Below are positions 35,061-46,572 of a DNA stretch of 64,000 nucleotides, one piece after another; the stretch's first letter is position 1; each line of letters opens with the position of its first letter. The position numbers and the translations under genes were made by a program. The stretch is from Anaeramoeba flamelloides (lineage: Eukaryota > Metamonada > Anaeramoebidae), in contig JANTQA010000047.1 in NCBI GenBank assembly GCA_027625915.1, positions 11,346,001-11,410,000 of the forward strand. Direction: 5' to 3'. The notes beneath the pieces were generated by a model. The model saw only the letters and a list, made by a program, of their open reading frames with translations, searched no databases and had not been told where the DNA came from.

Positions 35061-36193
35061 GTATACGAAATATTTATATTTAGTGTTTTTATATATTTCA
35101 GTTTTATTTAATGAACATTGATTTAATAAACAATTAGTTATTCTCTATCAATTTAAATATCTTAAAGTTGAATTTATAAAAATTAATTTGTATATTCATT
35201 TGTAAATTTTTTTATATTTAAAAAAATTATTTTTTCAGAATAAAGGGTTGATTTAAAGTTTATAATACAAGTCACAAAATAGTAATAATTGAGCAGTTTT
35301 GATTCATCGTTGAGTTTGATATATTTAATTGGGTGTTAAGTACCTTTGTACTAATACATGACTTGAATAAAAAAACTGATTGGATACATCTCATACTAGT
35401 GTATATTTCTAAGAATTTGGTAAACAAACTTTTACAGTTGAACAAAAAATAAAAGCCAAAAAAACTCCAAATCTGAAAAGTTTTACCAAAAAAAAAATAT
35501 TACTTTGATATGTAGATAAAGGATAAGAGATCGGAAGAGCCTTAACCAAAATGAAAGAATAATTTTTGTAATATACCTGAAGAATTTATTTAGAAAGTAA
35601 CTCCTGAATTTCTCTAAATGAATAAAAAGAAATAAAACGAAAAAAAAAAAAAAAAAAACAATAAAAATGAAAATTTTATATATTTATTTTTTAAAATAGT
35701 TTCCCCAATTTGAATGACAATTTAAAAAATGGGTAGTATTTATTTAAAAGAACAAGTTGGCAAATTTATGAAATTTAGTTTAAATCTGAAAAAAAAATTT
35801 GTTTTTTCAATAAAATTTGATTATTTTATAAATATTTAACTAAAATCTACAAGTTCAATTTTCTAGGTTATTCTTAATGTGTTTAATCATTTTTCTGGCT
35901 ATGATAATTTGTGAAAAACTTGCACAGTGGATATAAGATATATATCCAATTTATTAAGTAAATATTTCAAAAAATTCAATTTAGATTGTTTTTTTTTGAA
36001 AAAAAAACAATAGATAATAAAGAAATAAAAGATGAAATTAATAATAAAATCTAAATTCTAATAAAATTATAGAATTTAATATATATATATATATAAAGAT
36101 AAAGATAAATGTACTGTAATATATAAATATAGAAAGAACAGAAAGAACAGAAGAGGGCAAAAGGAAAGAGGGGTGACAAAATTTTCAAAAATT
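35061..36193. other. Intergenic spacer 3' of the ZNF598-like gene
   Basis: AT-rich DNA with an A-run near 35640-35658, a TATATA stretch at 36079-36095 and a purine-rich AGAACAGAAAG direct repeat near 36130-36150. Nothing else recognised. Confidence 0.4.
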
Positions 36194-38305
36194 TTAATAA
36201 TAATTATTTCGATTATTATTTATAACATTTTTTCTCCAAGGTGAATTATTTTTTGAATTTTGATTCTTTTTCTTATTTCTATAATTTGTACCCGATGCCA
36301 AACTTGGGAATTCCTTTTCTTGCTCTTTGGACTGTCTATCTATTTTCCTTAGTTGTTCTCTCCTTTTTTTATTTGGCAATGTAACACAAATGTCATCAAA
36401 AATTTTATTACCAAAGTTTTGGCCAAAAGTAGAAAATATGATTTCATAATATCTTTTCGCGCTTATAGTGCCCTTTTGGAAATCAGAACTATTTTTATGG
36501 AATTTTTTCAACTTTTGATTTGTTTTTAAATATTTTTTAATATTGTTGATCAGTCTTTTTTCGATTTTTCGAATTTTCTCTTCCCTCTTTTTTTTTTCTT
36601 CTTCCTTTTTCTGTTTTTCTTCTTTTTGTCTTTTAATTTTTTCAAATTTTTCTTTTTCTCTTTGCTCTTTTTCTTGTTGATGCCTTTTTTCCAATTCAAT
36701 TAATTCCTTTCTACTTTTGATTGGTGCACGCACAGAAACTAAGTTTTGTGTGGTGTTGTTTATGTTATAATTATTTAAACTATTTTGCAATTCCCTATCA
36801 ACTTTTCTTTCAATTTCGATTTGTTGCTGCCTCTCCCTTTGGATCCTTCTTCGTTCACGCCGATCCTTTTCTTCTTTTCTTTTTTCCATTTCCCATTGGC
36901 GCACGGGCCTTTGGTTGTTATTGTTATTGTTATGGTTATTATTATTGCGATTATAATTCGTTTGATAATGATTTGTGTTTGTATTGTATGACGACAATTC
37001 ATTTTCAATTTCTTCATCGTTTTCTTCAAAGTTGATTTGGATTTTGCGTTTGGAATCGTTGTGCCTTAATTCTTTAAAATGAACAGAAATTTGATGGCTT
37101 TGTAATTCGAATTTGTCCCGAAATACCACAAACCGTTCTGCAAGGCAAATTGGATCGTTACATAAATAATGTCTTTTTTTAAAGTGGCTTTCGAGATCTG
37201 AATAATCAGAATAATATTGGTTTTCAACGCCGTCTTGCTCGCACAGATGGCAAGTGTAATGCTTATCAGACATATGTTTCCAGATTTCTTCTTCATTTAA
37301 AAAGGATTTCTTACAAAACTTGCAAAAGGGATGCTCTGATCTTATGTGCTTATAGAGCACAGATTTCGACATGTACTTTAATTCACTTGGGAAGATCCTT
37401 CCATAGCTCTGGCAAATCTTACAGATACTAACCCGATGAACGTTTTCTAAATGTTCCAGGTAATATTCAAAATTTGGAAACACTAACGGTATGCTTTTAC
37501 ATCGACGGCATTTCCATTCAAACAATTGTTTCACTTTTTCTTTGACTCGAAAACCGTCAAGGTATACCATGCGCTTTGAATCTAACATTAATTTTTGTAA
37601 GTCGAATTCTTCAAAAGGCTTGGTGTGATCTTCCGTTAAAATTAATTGTGTTAAATCAGCCTTACAATAGCAACAATTTCGTTTTTTTTGATATGTTGCC
37701 AACCTTAATTGGCATTTATAGCACACACCTCGGTGAGAACATTTGCCAACAGCATGAATTTTTATTGGATCACAGCACAATAGACATTCCAATAGCTCTT
37801 CTTCTTCTTCTTCTTCTTCTTTTGTTTCTTTTTCTTTTTCCTTTTCCTTTTCTTTTTCTTCAAAACCTTGGTTTTTCATTTGTTTTTTATTGGTTAATAT
37901 TTTTAGTTGTTTTTTTCGAAAAGTTGTTTCTTCCAAATTATTTTTTGAAGATGGGAAATCTCCATTACTTCTTGATCTTGGAATTTCATAAGACACATTT
38001 AGTGAATTAATATCAAGATCAGTTTTAGTCCTACCTGTGTTTGGTGTTTGATTTTTCTTTTTGTTTGTGTTATTTGTGGAACTGTTTGTAAGGTTTTTTT
38101 TTTTATTTTTTTTTTTATTTTTATTTGAGTTGCTTTTGTAATACATATCCCATTCATGATAATGAAATCCTTCTCTTCCCCTCCCTCTTCCCCTCCCTCT
38201 TCCTCTTCCTCTTCCCCTTCCTCTCCCTCCTCCTCTTCCTCTTCTCCTTCCTCTTCCCCTTCCTCTTCCTTTGGATCTATTTGATCTTTGGTTTCTTGTT
38301 GACAT
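36194..38305 (-). CDS. ZNF598/Hel2-type RING and C2H2 zinc-finger E3 ubiquitin ligase
   Basis: One exon, 703 residues, ATG at 38305, stop TAA. ZNF598 (Hel2 in yeast) senses collided ribosomes and ubiquitinates small-subunit proteins to start ribosome quality control. The RING (about 174-217) has the family spacing CLLCC...CSHRGVCYKC...CCYCKADL. It is followed by a cysteine-pair/C2H2 series to about residue 410 (WKCRRC, FCKFC, HYTCHLC, LCNDPICLAERFVVF with DKFELQSHQ), as in Hel2. A lysine/arginine/glutamate coiled segment fills about 480-620. The C-terminus carries the typical FPSLA motif (near 665). Unusual additions are an N-terminal RGRGRG tract (about residues 12-45), probably RNA-binding, and a KEKEKE/EEEE acidic-basic run just before the RING. 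Confidence 0.9.
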   Translation of the reverse strand: MSTRNQRSNRSKGRGRGRGRRRGRGGGRGRGRGRGRGRGRGRGREGFHYHEWDMYYKSNSNKNKKKNKKKNLTNSSTNNTNKKKNQTPNTGRTKTDLDINSLNVSYEIPRSRSNGDFPSSKNNLEETTFRKKQLKILTNKKQMKNQGFEEKEKEKEKEKETKEEEEEEEELLECLLCCDPIKIHAVGKCSHRGVCYKCQLRLATYQKKRNCCYCKADLTQLILTEDHTKPFEEFDLQKLMLDSKRMVYLDGFRVKEKVKQLFEWKCRRCKSIPLVFPNFEYYLEHLENVHRVSICKICQSYGRIFPSELKYMSKSVLYKHIRSEHPFCKFCKKSFLNEEEIWKHMSDKHYTCHLCEQDGVENQYYSDYSDLESHFKKRHYLCNDPICLAERFVVFRDKFELQSHQISVHFKELRHNDSKRKIQINFEENDEEIENELSSYNTNTNHYQTNYNRNNNNHNNNNNNQRPVRQWEMEKRKEEKDRRERRRIQRERQQQIEIERKVDRELQNSLNNYNINNTTQNLVSVRAPIKSRKELIELEKRHQQEKEQREKEKFEKIKRQKEEKQKKEEEKKKREEKIRKIEKRLINNIKKYLKTNQKLKKFHKNSSDFQKGTISAKRYYEIIFSTFGQNFGNKIFDDICVTLPNKKRREQLRKIDRQSKEQEKEFPSLASGTNYRNKKKNQNSKNNSPWRKNVINNNRNNYY

Positions 38306-40009
38306 CCAAGTTTTTTTTCAAAAAATGATAAAGCAAATTCAACTTTTTAATCAAACTTTTGTAATTTTAATGATATATTCTGTTTTAAGAAACAACAAAA
38401 ACACCATCTAATTCTTCTGGATTTTGTTTTTGGTTTAAAAATTATTGTTTGTGGAGAACCGAAACAGAAAATAAATTAAGGGTGATATTTCTTTAATAGA
38501 CTCTAAAACCACTTCATTATAATATCCTTTGAGAAAATTATTAGGTGGTTATCATTGAGTAAGCCTGTGAAAAACAACAGTGAAAATGATCGGAAATCTG
38601 ATACAAAGAATGTAATATTTCAAATACTTTTTAATAAAAAATAAGGTTCTTGGTCCAATTGAGATTCCAAAACCAAGAATAAAAAATCAATACAATTAAC
38701 CAACCAACATATGATTCAAAAATACATTCGATTGAATATTTATTGAAAAAAAAAATGTAAATTATTTTCAAGCTTCAAAAAAGAGAAAGATTAACATTCA
38801 AACAGATTTTCGAGATCAAGGTAAAAAAAGGATTTATTTACAAGTGTTTTTTTTTTTCAAAAAGAGTCATACAGGTACTTTTAGTACAAATTGAATTATT
38901 AATTGATATTATTTGAACTTAATATATTCTTTTAAAAAGATGTTTGTGTATATTATTTTAAAAAACTCTATTAAAATTGATTAATAAAAACTGAAAATAA
39001 TGGTTTCTGAAAAAAAAATCACCAAAATAAAAAAATCACAATCAAATTTTAACTTTATTAAAATATATTTGAGTTTTTTATTTGTTTTGTACTATTTTCT
39101 ATATCCTTAACTGAAATCTAAGATTAGAAAATATGTTAAAATAAACAATAGATCTTGAAATCTAAATAATTATCAAAAAACACAGGTCTCTGTGTTTTTT
39201 TTTTTTTTTTCTTTTTCTTTTTATTTTTGTTATATTTTTTTTTGGGGGGGGGTATAAGGATTTTAGGAAAAATAATATTTTTCTTCCATTCTTTTCTAGG
39301 TAAGAATCAATGCGAAGAATAAAGGTTAAATTTCGATAATCAGTTTCTATTTGGTTTTATTTTTACATTTTTTTAAAGAAATTTCAATTAAACTCAAAAA
39401 TTAGAAAAGTTCCAAATTAAACATAGGATTTTTTAAAATTGAAATCAAATATTTCTTACACCAGTCCGATGTCTAATATTTTAAATGTATCGATATTTTT
39501 AATTAGTTTGTTGACTTTCATCTTTTTTTTTTTTTTTTTTAGTATTTTTGTAGAGATTTTTATCATGTAATTACTTTTGTGGTTTTTGATTGAAATTGAT
39601 TTCAAGTCTCAAGTTTTTTACAAAGCTTTTATTTTGAAAATTTTTACACAAACTCAGAAAATCCTTGAAAAATTATCCAATTAGATTTTTGATTATTTTC
39701 TCTTTACTAAAACATCAGTGAATGAGAAAAAGTTCCAAATATTAAAAAAGAATTGAATTATATGTAAAAAAAGAAGAAGGGATTTTCTAATTTTTTAAAA
39801 TTTTTCTATAGAATTTAACTTTCTATTCAAAAAAGTGCTTTCTAATAATAATATTATTTTAATACATAATATTTTCTTATAATATTATTTTTTATTATAT
39901 GTGTTTCTGGGCTAGGTAAATAAATAGCTCAACTGATAGTGATTAACTATTAATTAAAAACATGTTATTTGGTTTTATTGTGAATTAGGAGAATCAATTC
40001 GGTAAAATA
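38306..40009. other. Intergenic spacer 5' of the ZNF598-like gene
   Basis: AT-rich, with T-runs near 39200 and 39520 and an eight-G run at about 39244-39251. No gene recognised. Confidence 0.4.
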
Positions 40010-40365
40010 GGGCCATTTTGACTATTTTTTTTTAATAAATTTAGAAATTAAAAGAAAATTCCTTAAATTTTATATTTATTTCTGAAATAAAAAAAAATAC
40101 GGTTGGATTTTCTTTGGTTTAAATAAACCAAGTAAAATCAAAGATTTTACTCTATTCTTTTATATTTTGGAAAATCTAGACACTTGAATATACTTTTCGC
40201 TGTTTTTTCAAGAATTTAAGATAATCGGGTAAAATATTTCATTTTTTTCTATTCTTCGGAATCCTGAAAAATAGATATTTTTTTTTTTTTGATTTTTTAA
40301 AATAAAAAGAAAGTTAAATAATTTTCATTTCATTTTTCAAATTCAATAAAACACAGTTAGGATTT
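40010..40365. repeat. Hairpin array 3 (units B-A-A-B)
   Basis: B-like palindromes near 40018-40096 and 40279-40362 flank two unit A palindromes, 40107-40176 (ending GATTTTACTCTATTC ... TTGGAAAATC) and 40202-40271 (GTTTTTTCAAGAATTTAAGA ... GAATCCTGAAAAAT). The copies are more decayed than the solo A at 63086-63154. Confidence 0.55.
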
Positions 40366-40562
40366 AGAGAATTTACTGTTTAATTAAGAAAAATATCTTT
40401 AATTTTTTTATAATCTTTTAAATTTCAGAATTGATGAGCACTCGTTGGTACTCTACAGTACCATTATGAACCCCCTAATATATTTCAATTTTTTATCATG
40501 TATAAAATGTGGGTAAAGCGTTAAAGTGTGTTGTAAGTTTTCTTTAAAATGGTGGTGTGTGT

Positions 40563-40585
40563 GGGGGGGGGGGGGGGGGGGGGGG
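40563..40585. repeat. Run of 23 G
   Basis: An uninterrupted G homopolymer preceded by a short GTGTGTGG stretch, in DNA of about 20 % GC. It could form G-quadruplexes. The proline-rich open frame on the other strand is only the shadow of this run. Confidence 0.95.
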
Positions 40586-41597
40586 ATTATTTCAACAGAG
40601 TCAAGAAAAATATAAAATATAGCTAGAAAGAAAAGAAACAAAAGAGAATACCATTATTTTAAAAAACATTTAAAAACAAGTTAAAGTTTTTTTTGGACAA
40701 CTGGTGTTGAATGGGTTGTTTCATTTTATCTCAATTATATCGAAATTTTCAAAAAAACTATCATGTTTTTTCATCTATTTTGTGTCATATTTTACTTTGT
40801 AGAAATTGATCAGGGTAAAAATATCGTACATAAACCCAGACTAAGTTAATCCCTTTTAAGGGGGGTCGAATAAATCAAAAAGTTGAATTGTAACTAAAAT
40901 TATATTTCTAAAATACTTCGATCTTCGAAATTTAAATCATACAATTGGTTCTTTTCTTTATTATATACTTTTAACTTTAATAAAATCTAAAAAAAACTTT
41001 AAAAAAATTATTATTGAGAAAAAAAAAGAAAAATCAAAGCAAATCAAAAATTTTGAAAAAATTTCTTTTTTAAAAAACATTTTTAATTCATATTTGTGTG
41101 TGGTATAAGAAAAAAATAATTTATAATTATAAATATATACATATATATATATATATAATTAATCTACTATATACGATTTATATCTTTTCTATGTGAGTAA
41201 TGAGTATTATGAAAATAATCAGTTGGTCTTTACCATATTTCAATTAAAAATTATCTTTTGGTACTTGGTTTTTAACCGTTTTAATAGTTTTAATTTTTTG
41301 TGGAGTTTGAAGCCTATATAATATAAGGAGAATTATATATGCCATGTATATTTAATAACTAAAAAAATATACTAAAGATTTTGAAATAACATTAAGGATA
41401 ATAGAAAAGTGTTTTATTTATTTTTAAATCAAAAAAATGGTGGGTTGGGACTCAATTAAAATCTTAAGTTATATTTCTGGAAAATTATAAATAAGGGAAT
41501 TAATTTAACGTTTTTTAAATTGAATTTAATGTCTATTTTCTTTATAAAAATTGTTGGAAAATATTCGACATGGTGGTTTTAAGCTAATAATATAAAC
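40586..41597. other. Intergenic spacer, nothing recognised
   Basis: AT-rich sequence with a TA microsatellite at about 41130-41158. No gene or family repeat seen. Confidence 0.4.
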
Positions 41598-42125
41598 CCC
41601 ATTCCAAAATTTTGGACACACACAAAATAAAAAATTGGCAATAAAAAACCAATTTATTGTATTTTTCCAAACCTAATGTAAAAAAACATTTAAGTAACAC
41701 AGTATTTATGTTTTAATAAGTAATCATTTTAATCCAAATTATAGAAAACATATAAAAATAAAAAATAAAAAATAAAAACGGGTGTGTCCAAAATAATGAA
41801 ACGATCGGAATAAAAAATTGCATTATTAAATTTATTGAAATTTCACCTACAATTGTAGATCGATCAAATGCCAAGATACCATCTACAAATTGTATTTTAT
41901 TTTCCAATTTAACAAACTCAACACTAACCTTCTACCAACCATTGATTAAAAATTTGAGATCTAACGAAATAGATTACGTAACTGCAAAAAAGGAAATGAA
42001 AACAAAACAAAAAAGACAAAAAATGAAATAGTTTGTAAAATCAAAATTCTTTCCAAATAGAATTTAAATTACAGTAATGATGTTCTTTCAACTGTTTAAA
42101 CTGTGTCCAAATATTTGGAATCTGG
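41598..42125. mobile_element. Remnants with Tc1-like inverted ends
   Basis: Three related words: CCAAAATTTTGGACACACAC near 41612, GGTGTGTCCAAAATAATGAA near 41780 (inverse orientation) and CTGTGTCCAAATATTTGGAA near 42105. Sequence of the type GTGTCCAAAATNNTGAAAC is common at Tc1-like transposon ends. The first pair would delimit a MITE of about 190 bp. The DNA between 41800 and 41930 is open on the minus strand (FVDGILAFDRSTIVGEISI) but has no reliable start. No transposase identified. Confidence 0.35.
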
Positions 42126-42693
42126 TTTATTTTCTTATCTTATTACAAAAATATTTGAAAAAAAAAACAGTTTTAATCATGGTATATTAGAAAAAAATAG
42201 TATTATATTTTATTTTCAATAAAGTATTAATTTTCTTAAAAATTTTAAAGATTAATCAATTGTTATTTAATAATTTTGCATGTATAAACAGCAGTTTTTT
42301 ATTAATTAAATCAGTTATTTGATAATTTTCATTAATTTTTACTAACAAAATTTAACTTTTAATTTGATGTTTTCTATTCATTTGTTTGAAAATATTTGAA
42401 ATTTTGAGAAATAATCATAAAATATCTGATGAAAATTTTAATTTTTGCTATCCCTGCTGACTATATGAACCAATTAAGATTTGGTTATTAATTATCTATT
42501 TTAATAATAAACTGAATTTGCATTTTATTTCGGTTCTAAGTTGAAATTTTCAATTTTTAAAAGGATTGTTTGATGAAAGTCTTTATCTTGATTATTTGAT
42601 TTTTTTTTCTCGGGTTTTTTATATTTAACAAACAAAAACTATTCAAAATATGAATTGATTAAAGAAATCTATTTTTTATCATTTTGGAATAAT

Positions 42694-42696
<3 letters not shown>

Positions 42697-42766
<70 letters not shown>

Positions 42767-42776
42767 GGGGGGGGGG
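42697..42776. repeat. Compound microsatellite (TA)n-(GT)n-G-run
   Basis: About 14 TA units, then about 20 GT units, then GCGT and a run of about 11 G. Such loci are usually length-polymorphic. Confidence 0.95.
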
Positions 42777-44777
42777 AGCGAAATGAATTCGTAAGATTCA
42801 TCTCTATTAATAATCCTTTTTATAGGTTCAACGGTATATAATTGTTTAACAAGTGATTAAAATTATTATTTAGTAAAATAATAATGTTTTTTTTTTTTTT
42901 TGTTTTTTTAATTTTTATTTTTTTTGTTAATAAAAACTTACCACGGAGTAATAATGGTGGTATAATATTGATTTATGGTTGATTATTGGACTATTGGATA
43001 CACTATCTTGTTTTAACTCATTTCCTAAAACAAATTATGAGAATTTTTTTTCACAAAAGGGACTAATTTGGTCTTCAAATGTTTTTTGTAGTTTTAAATG
43101 GTAAAATTAAAAAAAAGTCCAACTAAAAGGATAAACTCTCTGGAAAACCATTCTAATTTAATATATAATCTTATTCTTTGATTTCAAGCCTATCCCAGCC
43201 CCAATTTTTCAAAAAAAAAATAAAAAAGTGCACAGTAATTTCAAAAAATATTTTCTATATTCAAAAGTTGAGATTGTTTTTATTCTAAAACATTTATCCC
43301 AGTGGTTAATTGAATTAAGTTATAAACTTTATTTCGAAAAATATTAATCAGAAAAAAATAGTGTTTAATTTTATTAAGAACATATATTGTTCAAAAAAAA
43401 AATAAAAAATTTTGAACTTTTTGTTGAATAAATAAATTATATATTTTTCAAGTTTTAAATAATTATTTAATTTTTTTGAAATTATATAGATTTTTTATAC
43501 TGTATTGTTCGTCAATTAGTGGATTTATTTTTAAAATGTGACTATGTTCACTTTCTTCATAGATAATAAAATTTTTTTATTCCTTCATAGAAAATATTTT
43601 TTTTTGTATAAATCAGAAAATAAGCTATTGGATTTTGAACTTTTCAAAAATGAGAAAAAAGGATCAAATTTTTAAAAACAATAATTTCTTTTCTCACACA
43701 AGTAAGAAAAAATTGTCTGGTTTTTGGGAAGTTTTTAGATTTTTTCCTTTATTTTTCAATTTCAAGATATGGTAAAAAACTTTTTTCTCTTTGAATTTTA
43801 TTGCTATTGAATAATTACCAACAAATCCAAAAAAATAGAAAAAAATATTGTGTTCAATTTTAATTTTTTATAAATCCCATAACAATACTTTCCAAATCTT
43901 TACTTTCAGATAGATTCCAAGATCAATTAATTCTACAAAGTTTCTTTACATTTAAATCCATATAATCTTAACTCCAAAGCAAACACACAAAATGAAAAAT
44001 AAAGCAATAATAAATAAACGCTAATTGGAATTTTTGGTAAATGGGAAAAAGTTATCACTTCGTTTTAGTTTTCATTTTCTTTTTCAAAGAGAATCACAAA
44101 TTTCAATTTCTTCTTGGAAAATTCTATATAAAATTAAAAAATATTGAAAAATAAGCAAAAATTTTTTCCTATTTATTTTGCTTTTCATAATAATTTCGGA
44201 GAATATTTTTTTGGAAAAATAACCTTCATCACAATAAACCAAAAAAACCTATCTCAGTGAACTAAAAAATCCGCTACAATCTAATTTTGGGATGATATCA
44301 TTCTGTTGAACAAACAGGTTGAGAAAACGTAAAAGTCAACAAATTAATCAGAAATCAGGAAAAAAATTCCTGATTCTTACTGTTTTTTTGAAGAAACGTA
44401 TATTATTTTTAAAAAGAGGTTCAACAGTTCGTTTGGGTACTTTTCTAGCCAACGAATAAAACATAAAAGGTGTAAAGATAATTTTTTAGGAAATGATTTG
44501 TCTGAAAAAATTTACAAAGATCACAAAGATTCAAACCAAATAAATTTATAACAAAGTTTGTTTGATGAGACTCAATTCTAGGTTTTAACACTGTATAACC
44601 ACCTTTAATAGAATTTGACAGTCGTTAAGAATATCGGAGAATAATCAAAACAAGTTTAAAAAGAAAAAAATCCTTTGGTTTTTAGGATTTATTATCTCAA
44701 TCTCAAAATATCGTTAAGATCTTCACAAACTCTTGAAAGTATTTCCTCATTATTACAAGTACAAAAAAATAAACAAA
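42777..44777. other. Intergenic spacer with one nested hairpin
   Basis: AT-rich. At 44303-44432, CTGTTGAAC and GTTCAACAG bracket an inner perfect hairpin AATCAGGAA-loop-TTCCTGATT (about 44354-44377). No gene recognised. Confidence 0.45.
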
Positions 44778-45053
44778 ATGAAGTGTAATTTCATAATAAT
44801 TTTTTATTGTGTATTTTTTTCTTCACTCTTTTTCAAAAAGAAAATGATAATTTGTCTCAAAGTGCTTTCCATTGATAGACCCAAGCAAAAGAACAAAAAA
44901 AAATTTTCAAATGTCAAAAGACAAACAAAAGATTCTTCACAATTTTCCCCAATTAATCCTCAAAGAGAAAGAAAAATATTTCAAAGACTAGATAAACGAA
45001 AAAGGATCTTCTCAAACTTTACTTGTTTGTGTCTTTGTAGGGTTTTAGCATGA
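44778..45053 (+). CDS. Hypothetical 91-residue ORF upstream of N-myristoyltransferase
   Basis: ATG at 44778 opens 91 codons to TGA, 109 bases before the next gene in the same direction. The start is hydrophobic (NFIIIFYCVFFSSLFF, a possible signal or anchor), the rest basic (SPINPQRERKIFQRLDKRKR). GC content is higher than in the spacer to the left. It could be a small gene, an upstream ORF in the leader of the following mRNA, or chance. No family recognised. Confidence 0.25.
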   Translation: MKCNFIIIFYCVFFSSLFFKKKMIICLKVLSIDRPKQKNKKKFSNVKRQTKDSSQFSPINPQRERKIFQRLDKRKRIFSNFTCLCLCRVLA

Positions 45054-45162
45054 AAGACAAATAAATTAAGATTAACACAAATTGTCATTTTTTATAATTT
45101 TTGTTACTTTTTTTTTATTATTTCTTTTTTAACTTTTTAAATTAAAAAGAAACAGCTGACAA

Positions 45163-46572
45163 ATGCCACCAAAAAAAACCAAAAAAGGCAAAGGCAAAGG
45201 GAAAGGGAAAGGAAAGGGAAAAGGAAAAGGAAAAGGGAAAGGGCGAGGCCGAGGAAGGGGAAAACCCCAAGCGAAGGGAAGGGGGCGAGGAAGAGGCAAG
45301 CCACAAGTAAGCCAAAAAAAGAAAACAAAAGAAAAAAAAAGCCTTATCCCACTGACAAAAAACAAGCAAATCTACCCAGAAGAAAAGATTAGTGAAGAAG
45401 AAAAAAGCAAAAGACACAAATTTTGGAAGGACCAGCCTGTTGTGCAAATGGATGAGAATGTAAACGAAAAAAAAATTGGCGCCATTGACCAGGAAAAGAC
45501 TGTTGAGGAAATCAAAAAAAAGCCATTCTCCCTTCCTTCTCACTACGAATGGTGCGTTGTTGATCTGATGGATGACAACAAATTGCATGAGCTTTACTTA
45601 TTGCTGAGGGACTCGTATGTGGAAGACGACGACAACATGTTCCGCTTTGATTATTCAGAGTCCTTCTTGCGATGGGCGATGACGCCGCCGGGCTACCACC
45701 CCGAATGGCACATCGGCCTGCGCTTGAAAAAAACAGGCAAGCTCTTGGCCTTTATTGCAGGCATGCCAATCTCGCTCTGGATCAATGGCAAGGTGCACCA
45801 CATCTCGGAGATCAATTTCCTGTGCATTTACCAAAAGCTGAGAAAGAAGGACTTGGCGCCCTTGCTGATCCAAGAGGCGACGCGTAGGATCAACAAGAAA
45901 AACATTTTCCAAGCCATATACACAGCAGGAAGACTCTTGCCCAAGCCCTTTGCCTCGACAACGTATTACCACCGATCCTTGAACCCCAAGAAATTGGTGC
46001 ATGTCGGATTTAGCTATACAACGAAGCTGATGACAATCCCTCGCCTCGTTAAAAAAAACGCCCTGCCAAGCAAGGTCAAAAATACCAGACTCAGGCCTCT
46101 CCAGGAATCCGACGTGGAATCTGGCACTGCTTTAATCAACAATTATTTAAAAAATTTTAAAGTTTCAATGTACTTCTCAGAAGAAGAATTCGCCTGGTGG
46201 TTTTTGCCCAGAGAGAAAGTCATAAACACCTATGTTATCACAGACCCAGAGTCAGGCAATGTCACAGACCTTGTGAGCTTTTATACCTTAAACTCTTCGG
46301 TTCTAGACCACCCCAAATATAAGACCTTGAACGCAGCCTACTCCTTTTATAATGTCGCTACAACAGTGGAATTAAAAGAATTGGTTAACGACGTTTTAAT
46401 CCTCGCAAAAAATGAGAATTATGATGTATATAATTGCCTAAATATTATGGACAATCAAGATTTCCTCGACGATTTGAAATTTGGACAGGGTGACGGATTA
46501 TTACACTATTATTTGTTCAATTATAGGATACTCCCAATTCTTCCAAAAGAACTTGGATTTACAATACTTTAA
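45163..46572 (+). CDS. Glycylpeptide N-tetradecanoyltransferase (N-myristoyltransferase)
   Basis: One exon of 469 residues, ATG 45163, stop TAA. The enzyme transfers myristate from myristoyl-CoA to N-terminal glycines of nascent proteins in the cytosol. The double-GNAT fold is complete. The N-terminal half contains YVEDDDNMFRFDYSESFLRW, PPGYHPEWHIGLRLKKTGKL and FIAGMPISLWI, then EINFLCIYQKLRKKDLAPLL (cofactor-binding region) and TAGRLLPKPFASTTYYHRSL. The C-terminal half contains LVSFYTLNSSVL, LKFGQGDGLLHYYLFNYR and ends LGFTIL, close to the usual C-terminal carboxylate that acts as catalytic base. Residues 1-60 are a strongly basic repeat of GKGKGK and GRGRGK; in other eukaryotes a basic N-terminal patch targets the enzyme to ribosomes. 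The core of the gene reaches well over 45 % GC, the highest in the window. Confidence 0.97.
   Translation: MPPKKTKKGKGKGKGKGKGKGKGKGKGRGRGRGKPQAKGRGRGRGKPQVSQKKKTKEKKSLIPLTKNKQIYPEEKISEEEKSKRHKFWKDQPVVQMDENVNEKKIGAIDQEKTVEEIKKKPFSLPSHYEWCVVDLMDDNKLHELYLLLRDSYVEDDDNMFRFDYSESFLRWAMTPPGYHPEWHIGLRLKKTGKLLAFIAGMPISLWINGKVHHISEINFLCIYQKLRKKDLAPLLIQEATRRINKKNIFQAIYTAGRLLPKPFASTTYYHRSLNPKKLVHVGFSYTTKLMTIPRLVKKNALPSKVKNTRLRPLQESDVESGTALINNYLKNFKVSMYFSEEEFAWWFLPREKVINTYVITDPESGNVTDLVSFYTLNSSVLDHPKYKTLNAAYSFYNVATTVELKELVNDVLILAKNENYDVYNCLNIMDNQDFLDDLKFGQGDGLLHYYLFNYRILPILPKELGFTIL

Noticed and set aside
36721-38328. Several long plus-strand open frames over the ZNF598-like gene
   Set aside because: Shadows of the lysine- and glutamate-rich coding strand; they consist of runs of F, L and P.
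40453-40641. Proline/histidine-rich minus-strand frame
   Set aside because: Created entirely by the 23-base G-run and adjacent GTGTGTG.
45129-46002. Minus-strand and alternate-frame open frames over N-myristoyltransferase
   Set aside because: Complement of the GKGK tract and of a GC-rich core; the plus-strand frame is a clear enzyme.
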